This document shows, piece by piece, positions 1-8,073 of a stretch of DNA of 64,000 bases. The DNA is from Poriferisodalis sp965208485 (lineage in GTDB: Bacteria > Actinomycetota > Acidimicrobiia > Acidimicrobiales > Poriferisodalaceae). Numbering within the stretch: position 1 is the stretch's first letter; every line of letters begins with the position of its first letter. The notes under the pieces were generated by a model. The model had not been told where the DNA came from, ran no database searches, and was given only the letters and a program-made list of their open reading frames with translations. The position numbers were made by a program, and so were the translations under genes. The stretch is taken from NCBI RefSeq assembly GCF_965208485.1, contig NZ_OZ242344.1:1736001-1800000 (forward strand). The letters are read 5' to 3'.

Positions 1-11
1 CGGCGGCGACC

Positions 12-530
12 TCAGCGCTCGTCGAGCTCGAAGAGCCCATCGGGCACCTCCACGTACACCACACCGGGCTCGCAGCGCACGATGAACGTCAACGGCACCA
101 AATCGCCCGTGTCCAGCTCAAGCAGATCCGCCGCCGGATTCGCCACGACGGCAGTGACGACACCGGTACGGTTGCCCCGCTGATCGACGACGGTGGCACC
201 GCACAGCTCATGCACCCAGAGTTCGTCGGGGTCATCCAGCGGCTCGGCGTACACGGTGGTGCCGGTCAGTGCCGCGGCTGCATCGCGGTCGTCGATGCCC
301 TCGAAGCGGACCAGCCAGCGATTGCCGTCGGGACGGGCGGATGCGACGGCTCTGGGACCCGCCGCGGTGACGAGCACCGAACCGTCGTCGAATCTCTCGA
401 GACGATTGGTGACCGGGTACAGGGCAACCTCGCCCCGCACTCCGTGCGCGCGTCCGACCGCGGCGACTTCCAGCAGTCCTGACAGCGTGCCGACGTCAGT
501 CCCGGAAGTCGACTTCGACTTGAACGCCAT
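12..530 (-). CDS. rimM: Ribosome maturation factor RimM
   Basis: RimM binds ribosomal protein S19 and helps mature the 30S head. The 172-residue product has the family N-terminal block near residues 20-35 (VAAVGRAHGVRGEV) and a C-terminal PRC-barrel ending in the typical VYVEVPDGLFE stretch. The gene follows khpA and rpsP on the same strand, the usual rpsP-KH-rimM-trmD order; trmD would lie just beyond the window's left edge. The ATG at 530 lies 35 bp inside khpA. No ATG, GTG or TTG lies between it and the conserved block, so the real start could be this ATG or a CTG nearer the khpA stop. The function is well supported; only the start is uncertain. Confidence 0.93.
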   Translation of the reverse strand: MAFKSKSTSGTDVGTLSGLLEVAAVGRAHGVRGEVALYPVTNRLERFDDGSVLVTAAGPRAVASARPDGNRWLVRFEGIDDRDAAAALTGTTVYAEPLDDPDELWVHELCGATVVDQRGNRTGVVTAVVANPAADLLELDTGDLVPLTFIVRCEPGVVYVEVPDGLFELDER

Positions 531-768
531 CGCGATGGGCAGCAGCGCGCACCAGCGTGCGGATGGCGTTGGCGACGCGTCCTCGCTTGCCGATGACCCG
601 ACCGATGTCCTCAGAGCTCACGGTCGCCGTCAGGCTCAGCTTCGATCCCGACTCGGCGATCTCGACTTCGACCTGATCGGGATGCTCGACGAGTTGGGCG
701 ATGAGATAGAGCAGCACCTCTTCGGCAGTGGTGGTCTCGGCTTCGGCAGTTGCGTGTCCTTCGTTCAT
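496..768 (-). CDS. khpA: KH-domain RNA-binding protein KhpA
   Basis: This is a small single-KH-domain RNA-binding protein of the KhpA/YlqC family, implicated elsewhere in RNA regulation and cell-size control, often as a partner of KhpB. The 90-residue product carries the KH signature IGRVIGKRGRVANAIRTLV (about residues 55-73), with the GKRG loop that contacts RNA. Its start overlaps the rpsP stop by ATGA, so the two are probably translationally coupled, and rimM follows. The N-terminal 15 residues are a variable acidic and threonine-rich leader. The length is slightly above the usual 75-80 residues. Confidence 0.93.
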   Translation of the reverse strand: MNEGHATAEAETTTAEEVLLYLIAQLVEHPDQVEVEIAESGSKLSLTATVSSEDIGRVIGKRGRVANAIRTLVRAAAHRDGVQVEVDFRD

Positions 769-1193
769 CGGGCCTCCTCGCTGTCCGGCGATTCGCCTTC
801 TGCGTCCGCCGCTTCCGCCGCTGCTGCCGGATCGTCGCCCTCGCCTGGGCTGTCGAGAACCAGATCGGGCTCGGGGGCCGCCTGCGCCATGTCGGGCTGC
901 GGCTCAGTGTCAGCGACAGCGGCATGGGGAACAGACGCTGCGCGGAATTCATCCCACGCACCGGAGATCGTCAGCAGCTTCGAAACGGTCTCGCTCGGCT
1001 GCGCCCCGTGACTGAGCCAATGAACGGCACGCTCTTTGACGATCGAGATCGAGGAAGGCTCCTGACGTGGATCGTACGCACCGATGACTTCCAGCACGCG
1101 GCCGTCGCGAGGCTTGCGGCTGTCGACGGCGACGATGCGATAGCTGGGCTGCTTCTTCTTGCCGGTGCGCTTGAGACGCAGACGAACGGCCAT
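765..1193 (-). CDS. rpsP: 30S ribosomal protein S16 with acidic tail
   Basis: S16 is a small-subunit ribosomal protein. The first 80 or so residues are canonical (MAVRLRLKRTGKKKQPSYRI, then VDSRKPRDGR and YDPRQEP). The product is 142 residues, well beyond the 80-90 of the core protein, because of a C-terminal extension rich in Ala, Asp, Glu and Pro. Such tails are common in actinobacterial S16. It heads the rpsP-khpA-rimM cluster and overlaps khpA by 4 bp. The 177-bp gap upstream, before ffh, is a likely place for its promoter. Confidence 0.96.
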   Translation of the reverse strand: MAVRLRLKRTGKKKQPSYRIVAVDSRKPRDGRVLEVIGAYDPRQEPSSISIVKERAVHWLSHGAQPSETVSKLLTISGAWDEFRAASVPHAAVADTEPQPDMAQAAPEPDLVLDSPGEGDDPAAAAEAADAEGESPDSEEAR

Positions 1194-1370
1194 GTTGCTC
1201 CCGGTGAGGTGAATGCGAATGTGGAGGCTCTTGGGTGCGGCGAGCCGACACTGGGGGTGTGGCAGGGTGTGGCACGCCCATGGGCCGCCGCGCCGATGAA
1301 CGAGGATAACGGAGCCCTCGCCCAGTACCCCCCGGCTCGACGACGCGGATCAGCAGCGTCCCGCGGCAGC

Positions 1371-2828
1371 TCAGCGCCCCGGCAGCTTCAGGTTCAGCGC
1401 GTCCCAGTCGATCGCGTCGCTGAGCGGCTTCGTGCCGGCTTTGGGCCCCGATCCCGTCCCCTTGGGCGACACCCGGCCTCCGGCGCGGCCCGAGCCGCGG
1501 CCGCGCTTGCGGGCAGCCTTGCGTCCGGCGGGCCGTCGCCCCGAGCCCAGCCCCATCATCCCGCCCATCATCTTGCGCATCTGGGTGAACTGCTTGAGCA
1601 GGTTGCTGACCTGGGCCGACGATGTGCCGCTGCCCGCAGCGATGCGAGCCCGACGGGACGCGTCGATGATCTCGGGCGACACTCGCTCGGCCGGCGTCAT
1701 CGACAGCACGATGGCCTCGGCGGTGGTGATCCGATCGTCGTCGATCTCGGCATTGCGGACCTGGTCGGAGATGCCGGGCATCATCGACACGATGCTCTGC
1801 AGGTTGCCCATCTTGCGCAGCTGCCGGAGCTGGTCCACGAAGTCGTCGAGCGTGAACTTGCCCTCGACGAGCCGCTGTGCGGCTTCTTCGGCCTCGGCCT
1901 GCTCGTAGACCTGTTCGGCCTTCTCGATGAGCGTGAGCACGTCGCCCATCCCGAGAATCCGGCTGGCCATGCGGTCGGGGTGGAACTGCTCGAAGTCGCC
2001 GACTTTCTCGCCGACCGAGGCGAACGCCACCGGGCGGCCGACCACCTCGGAAACCGACAGGGCGGCGCCGCCGCGTGCATCACCGTCGAGCTTGGTCAGG
2101 ATGATGCCGTCGACTTCGAGCGTCGCATGGAATGCCTCGGCGGTGGATACGGCGTCCTGGCCGACCATCGAGTCCACCACGAGGAACGTGTAATGCGGCG
2201 CCACCGCGTCGGAGATGCGGGCGACCTCTCCCATCAGCTCGACGTCGATCGCCAGCCGGCCGGCCGTGTCCACAATGAGGACATCGCGCCCGGTCTGGCG
2301 GGCATGGGCGAGTCCGCCGGCTGCACAGGCCACGGGGTCGCCCGGTTCGCTCCAGACCTCGGTGTCGATGCCGCGGGCCAGCGTCCGCAGCTGCTCGACG
2401 GCTGCGGGGCGCTGCAAGTCGGCCCCGACGAGCAGCGGGTTGCGTCCCTGGGACTTGCACCACTGGGCCAGCTTCGCTGCGGCGGTGGTCTTGCCCGAGC
2501 CCTGCAGTCCCGCCAGCAGCACCACCGTGGGCGGCTTGGGCGCAAACTGGAAGTCGAGCGGGTTGCCGCCCAGGATGGCGATGAGCTCGTCGTTGACGAT
2601 CTTGGTCACCTGCTGGCCGGGAGTGAGGCTGGCCGTCACTTCGCCGCCCACGCTGCGCTCGCGGACCCGCTCGGTGAATCGGCGTACCACCCGCACGTTG
2701 ACGTCGGCTTCGAGCAGTGCCACGCGGATCTCGGCCAGCACCTCGTCGACGTCGGCGGGGCGCATCCGCCCGCGCCCGCGCAGCGACCGCAGCGTGCCGC
2801 TGAGGCGATCAGTCAGCGTGTCGAACAT
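1371..2828 (-). CDS. ffh: Signal recognition particle protein Ffh
   Basis: Ffh is the SRP54 GTPase that binds 4.5S RNA and nascent signal sequences and docks with FtsY at the membrane. The 485-residue product has an N domain (about 1-85), a G domain with P-loop GLQGSGKTT (about 107-115), DTAGR and TKLDGDARGG, and a Met-rich M domain (about 330-430, including RKMMGGMMGLG). A basic Gly/Arg/Lys-rich tail follows. Only 3 bp separate it from ftsY, so the two SRP-pathway GTPases are probably cotranscribed. Its length is typical. Confidence 0.97.
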   Translation of the reverse strand: MFDTLTDRLSGTLRSLRGRGRMRPADVDEVLAEIRVALLEADVNVRVVRRFTERVRERSVGGEVTASLTPGQQVTKIVNDELIAILGGNPLDFQFAPKPPTVVLLAGLQGSGKTTAAAKLAQWCKSQGRNPLLVGADLQRPAAVEQLRTLARGIDTEVWSEPGDPVACAAGGLAHARQTGRDVLIVDTAGRLAIDVELMGEVARISDAVAPHYTFLVVDSMVGQDAVSTAEAFHATLEVDGIILTKLDGDARGGAALSVSEVVGRPVAFASVGEKVGDFEQFHPDRMASRILGMGDVLTLIEKAEQVYEQAEAEEAAQRLVEGKFTLDDFVDQLRQLRKMGNLQSIVSMMPGISDQVRNAEIDDDRITTAEAIVLSMTPAERVSPEIIDASRRARIAAGSGTSSAQVSNLLKQFTQMRKMMGGMMGLGSGRRPAGRKAARKRGRGSGRAGGRVSPKGTGSGPKAGTKPLSDAIDWDALNLKLPGR

Positions 2829-2831
2829 CGA

Positions 2832-3638
2832 TCACTCCTCCTCTGCGGAGCCTGGCCCGCCGCCGACCCCAAGCAGCGCGTCGACATAGCTGTCGGGGTC
2901 GAAGTCGACGAGGTCCTCGGCATGCTCGCCCAAGCCGACGAGCTTCACCGGCAATCCCAACTCGGCTTCGATGGCGAAGACGATGCCGCCCTTGGCTGAG
3001 CCGTCCAGCTTGGTGAGCACGACGCCGGTCACATCGGTGGCCTCGGCGAAGGCACGCGCCTGGCTCAGGCCGTTCTGGCCGGTTGTGGCGTCGATCACCA
3101 GCAGCGTCTCGGCCACCGCACCGGGCTCTCGATCCGCCACCCGACGCACTTTGGCGAGCTCGTCCATCAGGTTCTTGCGCGTCTGCAGCCTGCCGGCGGT
3201 GTCTGCGAGCACCACGTCGGCACCGCGTGCAGCGGCCGCGATGATGGCGTCATGCACAACGGAGCTGGGGTCTGCACCCGAGCTGCCCGAGATCATCTCT
3301 GCGCCGCAGCGATCAGCCCACGTCTGCAGCTGGGAGGTCGCCGCAGCGCGGAACGTGTCGCCGGCAGCCATGACGACATGCCGGCCTGACGATGAGAATC
3401 TGTGACCGACCTTGCCGATCGTGGTGGTCTTGCCCACGCCGTTGACACCCACGAACAGCCAGACCGCGGTTGCGTCGTCACGGCCCGGCGCGTAAGCAGC
3501 GAGGGATCGGTCCGCGTCGAGCACCTCGCGCATCTGGTCGCCCAGTGCGCGCACCAGGTCGTCGGCTTCGACGATGCCCGCTTCGGCGGCCGTGCTGCGC
3601 AGGCGGTCCAGCGTCGCCATCGTCGTCGCTACGCCCAC
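2832..3638 (-). CDS. ftsY: SRP receptor FtsY, NG GTPase part
   Basis: FtsY is the SRP receptor GTPase. This frame encodes the G domain with P-loop GVNGVGKTTT (about 64-72), DTAGRLQTRKN and TKLDGSAKGG. The GTG used as a start lies inside the N domain. Upstream in the same frame, without a start codon, the sequence still reads as FtsY (ADAETWTRFEEALLGAD), so the conserved protein continues 5' of the GTG. The membrane-anchor half lies in another frame at 3629-3991. The two join if one base is added near the five-C run at 3695-3699 (plus strand). The options are a sequencing error, programmed frameshifting, or a genuine split gene with translational coupling, since the anchor stop lies beside the GTG. 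Because ftsY is normally essential, a simple loss is unlikely. Confidence 0.93.
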   Translation of the reverse strand: MGVATTMATLDRLRSTAAEAGIVEADDLVRALGDQMREVLDADRSLAAYAPGRDDATAVWLFVGVNGVGKTTTIGKVGHRFSSSGRHVVMAAGDTFRAAATSQLQTWADRCGAEMISGSSGADPSSVVHDAIIAAAARGADVVLADTAGRLQTRKNLMDELAKVRRVADREPGAVAETLLVIDATTGQNGLSQARAFAEATDVTGVVLTKLDGSAKGGIVFAIEAELGLPVKLVGLGEHAEDLVDFDPDSYVDALLGVGGGPGSAEEE

Positions 3639-3991
3639 ATCGGCGCCGAGCAGCGCCTCTTCGAAGCGGGTCCAAGTCTCGGCGTCGGCTTGCGCCCCCG
3701 GATGGAGGCGAGCCGGTCTCGCAGCGTACGGCGCGACGAGGCCAAGCCTCCCTCGAACGTGACCGGCGCGCGGTCCGGTGCTGTCGCCTCAGTGGCAGCA
3801 GCCGCGTGCGGCGCCTCCGCCGGGGCGGCCCGTGGTTCGGTGGCCGGCGTCGGACCCGGCTGCAAACGGGGCCCCCCCGCGCCCGGCAGAGCGCCACGAC
3901 GCTGCCTGGCACGTTGCACAAACGGCACTGACGCGAGAACCACCATCATCACGACGATGAAGATCAGGATGAGTGCCGCCGTGGTGCTCAC
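3629..3991 (-). CDS. ftsY: FtsY N-terminal membrane-anchor part (frameshifted)
   Basis: This 120-residue frame starts 11 bp after smc. It has one N-terminal membrane helix (about residues 6-25, ALILIFIVVMMVVLASVPFV), a basic patch, and a Pro/Ala-rich linker. It then carries the segment that precedes the NG domain in actinobacterial FtsY (GGLASSRRTLRDRLASIRGR). After that the frame leaves the FtsY family and stops at 3629, about 10 bp past the GTG of the NG part. It is therefore the 5' part of ftsY rather than a separate gene. If translated as it stands it would make a free anchor peptide. Confidence 0.85.
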   Translation of the reverse strand: MSTTAALILIFIVVMMVVLASVPFVQRARQRRGALPGAGGPRLQPGPTPATEPRAAPAEAPHAAAATEATAPDRAPVTFEGGLASSRRTLRDRLASIRGRKPTPRLGPASKRRCSAPMWA

Positions 3992-4002
3992 TGGCGGGCA
4001 GG

Positions 4003-7000
4003 CTACCGAGGTGCGGTTACAGGCTCGGTGGCCGTCAGCGGACCGTCGGCGGCAATCAGCGCTGCGGCGGAAGAAGGCCGTTCGGACACGACCACGCTGG
4101 ATCCCCCCGGCGGCATCGACACGCCGTACAGCACGTCGGCCGACTCCATCGTGCGACGTTGATGGCTCACGATGACGAGCTGCGACTCGCGCCGGAACTC
4201 GGCCACGAGATCCAGGAAGCGCTGCAGGTTCACATCGTCGAGCGCCGCTTCGACCTCGTCGAGTATGTAGAAGGGCGAGGGTCGGCTGCGGAATACCGCG
4301 AACAGGTACGCCAGCGCGACCAGCGAGCGCTCGCCGCCCGAGAGCAGCGACAGGCGCCCGACACGCTTGCCGGCGGGCCGCACGTCCAGCTCGACACCGG
4401 TGGTGAGCAGCTCGTCGGGCTCGGTCAGCGACAGCTTGCCGGTGCCGCCAGGAAACAGCGTGCCGAACAGCTCCGCAAAGTTCCGCGACACGTCTTCGAA
4501 GGCCTCCGCGAAGGTCGCCATGATCTCGGTGTCGATCGCCCGGATCACCTTGGCGAGCTCGCGCCTGCTGTTGCGTACATCTGCGAGCTGCGACGCCACG
4601 AAGGAATGACGCTCGGACGCTGCCTCGTACTCGGACAGCGCGAGCGGGTTCACCGGCCCCAGCCGGCTGAGATCGGCACGCAGCGCCCGCTCGTAGCCCT
4701 TCGCGGTGACGCCGTCGGGCAGCGGCGGCGGCAGCGCAGCGAGTGCCGTCTCGGGCTCCGCCTCGAATTCCGCACGCAGGGTGTCGACCAGGACGTCACG
4801 CTTGGTCCTGCGCTCGGCATCGGTCACATCCAGCGCAGCCAGTTCGGAGCGCAGGCTCTCCTGGCGAGCGGCGGCGGCGTCCCGCTCGCGCCGCAGCGCG
4901 TCGAGGCGTTCGGAGAGCTGGCGGGTGAGCTCGGTCCGAGCCTCGTGGCGTGACCGCAGGCGGCGGGCTTCGGCCTCGAGACGGTGGCGCCGATCGGAGA
5001 GCAGCAACGCGAGCCGGTCCAGCGCCGAGATGATGCGCTCGGACCGCTCCAGACGGGCTGACGCGTCGGCACGAGACCGCTCGTGTCCCGCGAGGCGCTG
5101 AGCGATTGTCCGGAGCCGGTGCTCGAGACCGGTCCGGCGCTGCTGCTGGGCGGCTGCCCCGGCTTCGATTGCTTGGGCCTGCGCGGCCCGGCGCGCTGAT
5201 GCAGCAGCGATCCGCTGTCGCAGCGCCTCGATGTCTCGCCGGGCTTGCCGCTGGGCAGTGAGCGCCTCGCGGTGCGCGTGGTGCGCCGCATCGAGTCCTG
5301 TGGATGCCTCGCCGTGGCGGATCTTCAGCTCGGCGATGCGTCCTTGCGCCTCCGACAGCGCCGCCGCGGCTGCGGCGGCACCGGTGCTGCCGATCCTCCA
5401 GCTGCGGGGTCCGAACCGGTCGCCGGTGTCGGTGACGAAGACGCCGTCGCGGTCTGCCAGGACTCGCTCGTACGCGCTCGACCAGTCGCCCTCCACGCAT
5501 ACCGCCTGACCGATCACCGCGTCCAGCAGCGCCTCGATGCCCTCGCGCCGGCCATCGGGTACGTCCGGGCCCACGTGAACGTGCGGCCGCACGAGGTCAT
5601 CCGCAGCGCCCGGCGGCAGTGTGCCGGCTGGCGAAAGCGGGGCCTGCTGTGAGGTCACCGCGCTGAGCGAGATCACCGATCCGCTCAGTCCGCCGACGGC
5701 GAGCGCCTCCAACACCCCGGACGCGGCGCTGTCATCGGTCACGACGACCGCACTCAATGCGCCGTCGGCCGCAGCCTCCGCAGCCGCCTCGACGCCCTCA
5801 TCGATGACGACGAGGTCGCCCAGCACTCCCAGCACGCCATCCACACCGTCGAGTGCTCCGATGTCGGAGCGGGCCTGCGCCGTGGACACCGCCGAGTTCA
5901 GCGCCTCTGATCGTCCGATCCAGCGCTGCATCTCCTCCACGACGGACTGCTTGCGTTCGTCAGCCTGCGCGACGACTGCCGCCGCTTCTTCGAGGGCCGC
6001 TTCGGCGTCTGAGACGGCCGCGGTGGCCTCGGCCAGCTCGGCGTCGGAGACCTCCGACTCGGGACCCGACCCCGAATCTGCCGCGCCGAGGTGCTCCTCG
6101 CTGCCTGCCGGCGATTCGATGGCTGCATCGAGCTCTGCGATCTCCGCAGAAATGCGGGCGTGCTCGTCGGTGAGCGTTGCGACGACGTCGGAGTCCAGCA
6201 GGGTGTTGCGCTCCCGTTCCACCGAGCGCATCCGCTCGTAGGTCCGGCCGATGAGGCCGCGAGCCCGCTCGGACAGCGACGCCACGCGTGAGAGCCGGTC
6301 GGTCGGCTCGCCGGTCAGCTCGGCGAGCTGGGTCTGCGCCGCCTCGATGGCGGCGCCCGTCTCGGTCAGCGAGGCGGCCGCGGAGCCCTGCTCTGCTTGG
6401 AGATCTGCACGCCTGGCATCCGAGGCGGCCTGTGCCTGCTGGTAGTCCGCCAGATCCCGTCCTGCGTTGTAGAGCTGTAGTTCTGCCAACTGGGCGCTGA
6501 GGTCAGCGTGGCGGCGCGCTGCTTCTGCCTGCCGCTCCAGCGGTCGGAGCTGGCGGCGCAGCTCGCGCTGCAGGTCGGCGAGGCGCGTCACGTTCGCCTC
6601 GGTGCTCTCGAGCCGCCGTTCCGCTCGCTCCTTGCGCCGGCGGAACTTCAGGACACCGGCAGCCTCTTCGATCAGCGCTCGACGTTCTGAAGGCTGGGCC
6701 GCGAGCACCCGGGTGATCTGGCCTTGCGCCACGATGATGTGCTGCTGCCGGCCGACACCGGCGTCGTTGAGGAGCTCCTGCAAATCGAGCAGCCGGCAGG
6801 GCGTCCCGTTGAGCGCGTACTCGGACTCGCCGGAGCGGAACAGCGTGCGGGTGATCGCCACTTCGGCGGTCTGGGTGGGCAGCGTCTGCGATTCGTTGTC
6901 GATGACCAAGGTGACCTCTGCCCGGCCCAGCGCCACGCGGCGATCGGTGCCGGCGAAGACCACATCGTCCATCCGCTGGCCGCGCAGCGAGCGCGGCCCT

Positions 7001-7152
7001 TGGGCGCCCAGCACCCAGGCAATCGCGTCCACGACGTTGGACTTGCCGCTGCCATTGGGACCGACCACCACGGTGACGCCCGGCTCGAAGTCCAGCGTGG
7101 TGGTCTCGGCGAACGACTTGAAGCCGGACAGCGTCAGGGAGCGGAGAAACAC
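4003..7152 (-). CDS. smc: Chromosome segregation ATPase SMC
   Basis: SMC is the ATPase of the SMC-ScpAB condensin. The head has Walker A GPNGSGKSN (about 31-39), the C-terminal signature LSGGERSL (about 936-943) and Walker B FYILDEVEAALDD (about 960-972). Two coiled-coil arms flank a hinge (about 435-595, with GVDGVLGVLGDLV and DTGDRFGPRSW). The product is 1049 residues, against about 1150-1200 in most bacteria. Both arms look shortened to a similar extent, at about 265-270 residues each, so the antiparallel register could be preserved. It sits in the standard smc-ftsY-ffh cluster. Confidence 0.97.
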   Translation of the reverse strand: MFLRSLTLSGFKSFAETTTLDFEPGVTVVVGPNGSGKSNVVDAIAWVLGAQGPRSLRGQRMDDVVFAGTDRRVALGRAEVTLVIDNESQTLPTQTAEVAITRTLFRSGESEYALNGTPCRLLDLQELLNDAGVGRQQHIIVAQGQITRVLAAQPSERRALIEEAAGVLKFRRRKERAERRLESTEANVTRLADLQRELRRQLRPLERQAEAARRHADLSAQLAELQLYNAGRDLADYQQAQAASDARRADLQAEQGSAAASLTETGAAIEAAQTQLAELTGEPTDRLSRVASLSERARGLIGRTYERMRSVERERNTLLDSDVVATLTDEHARISAEIAELDAAIESPAGSEEHLGAADSGSGPESEVSDAELAEATAAVSDAEAALEEAAAVVAQADERKQSVVEEMQRWIGRSEALNSAVSTAQARSDIGALDGVDGVLGVLGDLVVIDEGVEAAAEAAADGALSAVVVTDDSAASGVLEALAVGGLSGSVISLSAVTSQQAPLSPAGTLPPGAADDLVRPHVHVGPDVPDGRREGIEALLDAVIGQAVCVEGDWSSAYERVLADRDGVFVTDTGDRFGPRSWRIGSTGAAAAAAALSEAQGRIAELKIRHGEASTGLDAAHHAHREALTAQRQARRDIEALRQRIAAASARRAAQAQAIEAGAAAQQQRRTGLEHRLRTIAQRLAGHERSRADASARLERSERIISALDRLALLLSDRRHRLEAEARRLRSRHEARTELTRQLSERLDALRRERDAAAARQESLRSELAALDVTDAERRTKRDVLVDTLRAEFEAEPETALAALPPPLPDGVTAKGYERALRADLSRLGPVNPLALSEYEAASERHSFVASQLADVRNSRRELAKVIRAIDTEIMATFAEAFEDVSRNFAELFGTLFPGGTGKLSLTEPDELLTTGVELDVRPAGKRVGRLSLLSGGERSLVALAYLFAVFRSRPSPFYILDEVEAALDDVNLQRFLDLVAEFRRESQLVIVSHQRRTMESADVLYGVSMPPGGSSVVVSERPSSAAALIAADGPLTATEPVTAPR

Positions 7153-7170
7153 AGGAGTGGGCGAGCCAGT

Positions 7171-7198
7171 CGAGATAGAGCGTCCGAGATAGAGCGTC
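7171..7198. repeat. 14-bp tandem duplication upstream of smc
   Basis: Two perfect adjacent copies of CGAGATAGAGCGTC (7171-7184 and 7185-7198) lie in the short gap between the MutM-like gene and smc, about 20 bp upstream of the smc start. Confidence 0.9.
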
Positions 7199-7242
7199 AG
7201 AGAGTCGAGTTTGGCAAGGACTAGACGTGCAGGCGGGGAGGC

Positions 7243-8073
7243 CTACACCTGATAGTCGCAGTAGTGATGCGTCACGCCCCGGATGACGGCCGTGAGGACA
7301 TCGCCACGGCCATTGCGGCATCGCTCGCCCGCGCGGCCGTAGACCTCGAGATAAACATCGAAGCCTCCCGCCTTGCCGAAGATGTCGAGGTACCCGCCGA
7401 CCGAGGAACCCCGATACTTGATCGAGTTGTGAACGGTCTCGACGATCGCTCGGTAGAGCCGCCGAACCTCCTGCGTGTTCAGCTGGCTGGCAACCCGCGC
7501 ATGGCCCAATCGAGCCGCATGCAGCACCTCATCGGAGTACATCGGCCCGAGCCCCACCACAAACGCGGGATCGAGCAGCAGATCGCGCACGGTCTCGGTG
7601 CGGCCTCGCAGCATGAGCGCGAAGTCGGTCCAAGGCATCGGCATGTCGACCGGGTCGAATCCGAGTTCGGCCCGGTCCGGGTAGAGCTTCTGGTAGCGGG
7701 GCCATGTGACGACGCGCAGGGTTGCCTCATCGCCCGAGTCAAGCAATCGAAGCTGTCCTCCCTTGGTGAACGTCATCACCACCTTGGTCTCGGGCCCTAT
7801 CGGCGTTCTCCAAGTGGCCCGCCGGAACGAACCGGTCTCGCCAAGGTGTGCGGCCATGATCTCGTCGGTATCGAGCAAGAAAAGAATCAACGACCCCTCG
7901 CGCGAGACCGAGTTGATCTTCTTGCCCACAAGGAGATCCGCGAACTGCTGCTTCGAGCGCATCGCCGGCAGAGCACGCTTGGTACCTGGTACGTCGACTG
8001 ACTTGAACTTGCGGTTCGAGACATCCTTGTCCAGATCGCGCTTCGCAATCTCAAGCTCAGGCAGTTCAGCCAT
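7243..8073 (-). CDS. MutM/Fpg-like protein with degenerate active site
   Basis: This 276-residue protein has the Fpg/Nei fold and sits exactly where actinobacterial mutM lies, between rnc and smc. Its start overlaps the rnc stop by 8 bp. The N-terminus reads MAELPELE, so the Pro nucleophile of Fpg (residue after Met) is Ala. The beta-hairpin Lys region (usually RRGKYLL) is SREGSLI. The DPRRFG loop is replaced by DSGDEATL. The helix-two-turn-helix GIGNIY is GLGPMY. The C-terminal zinc finger keeps only two of four Cys (YGRAGERCRNG and HHYCDYQV). The overall alignment is otherwise end to end, so this is not random decay. It is probably catalytically altered or a non-enzymatic DNA-binding paralogue; glycosylase activity should not be assumed. 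Confidence 0.85.
   Translation of the reverse strand: MAELPELEIAKRDLDKDVSNRKFKSVDVPGTKRALPAMRSKQQFADLLVGKKINSVSREGSLILFLLDTDEIMAAHLGETGSFRRATWRTPIGPETKVVMTFTKGGQLRLLDSGDEATLRVVTWPRYQKLYPDRAELGFDPVDMPMPWTDFALMLRGRTETVRDLLLDPAFVVGLGPMYSDEVLHAARLGHARVASQLNTQEVRRLYRAIVETVHNSIKYRGSSVGGYLDIFGKAGGFDVYLEVYGRAGERCRNGRGDVLTAVIRGVTHHYCDYQV

Noticed and set aside
750..2999. A 749-codon open frame on the plus strand opposite rpsP and ffh
   Set aside because: It is an antisense shadow of high-GC codons, low in protein-like character, and both genes beneath are certain.
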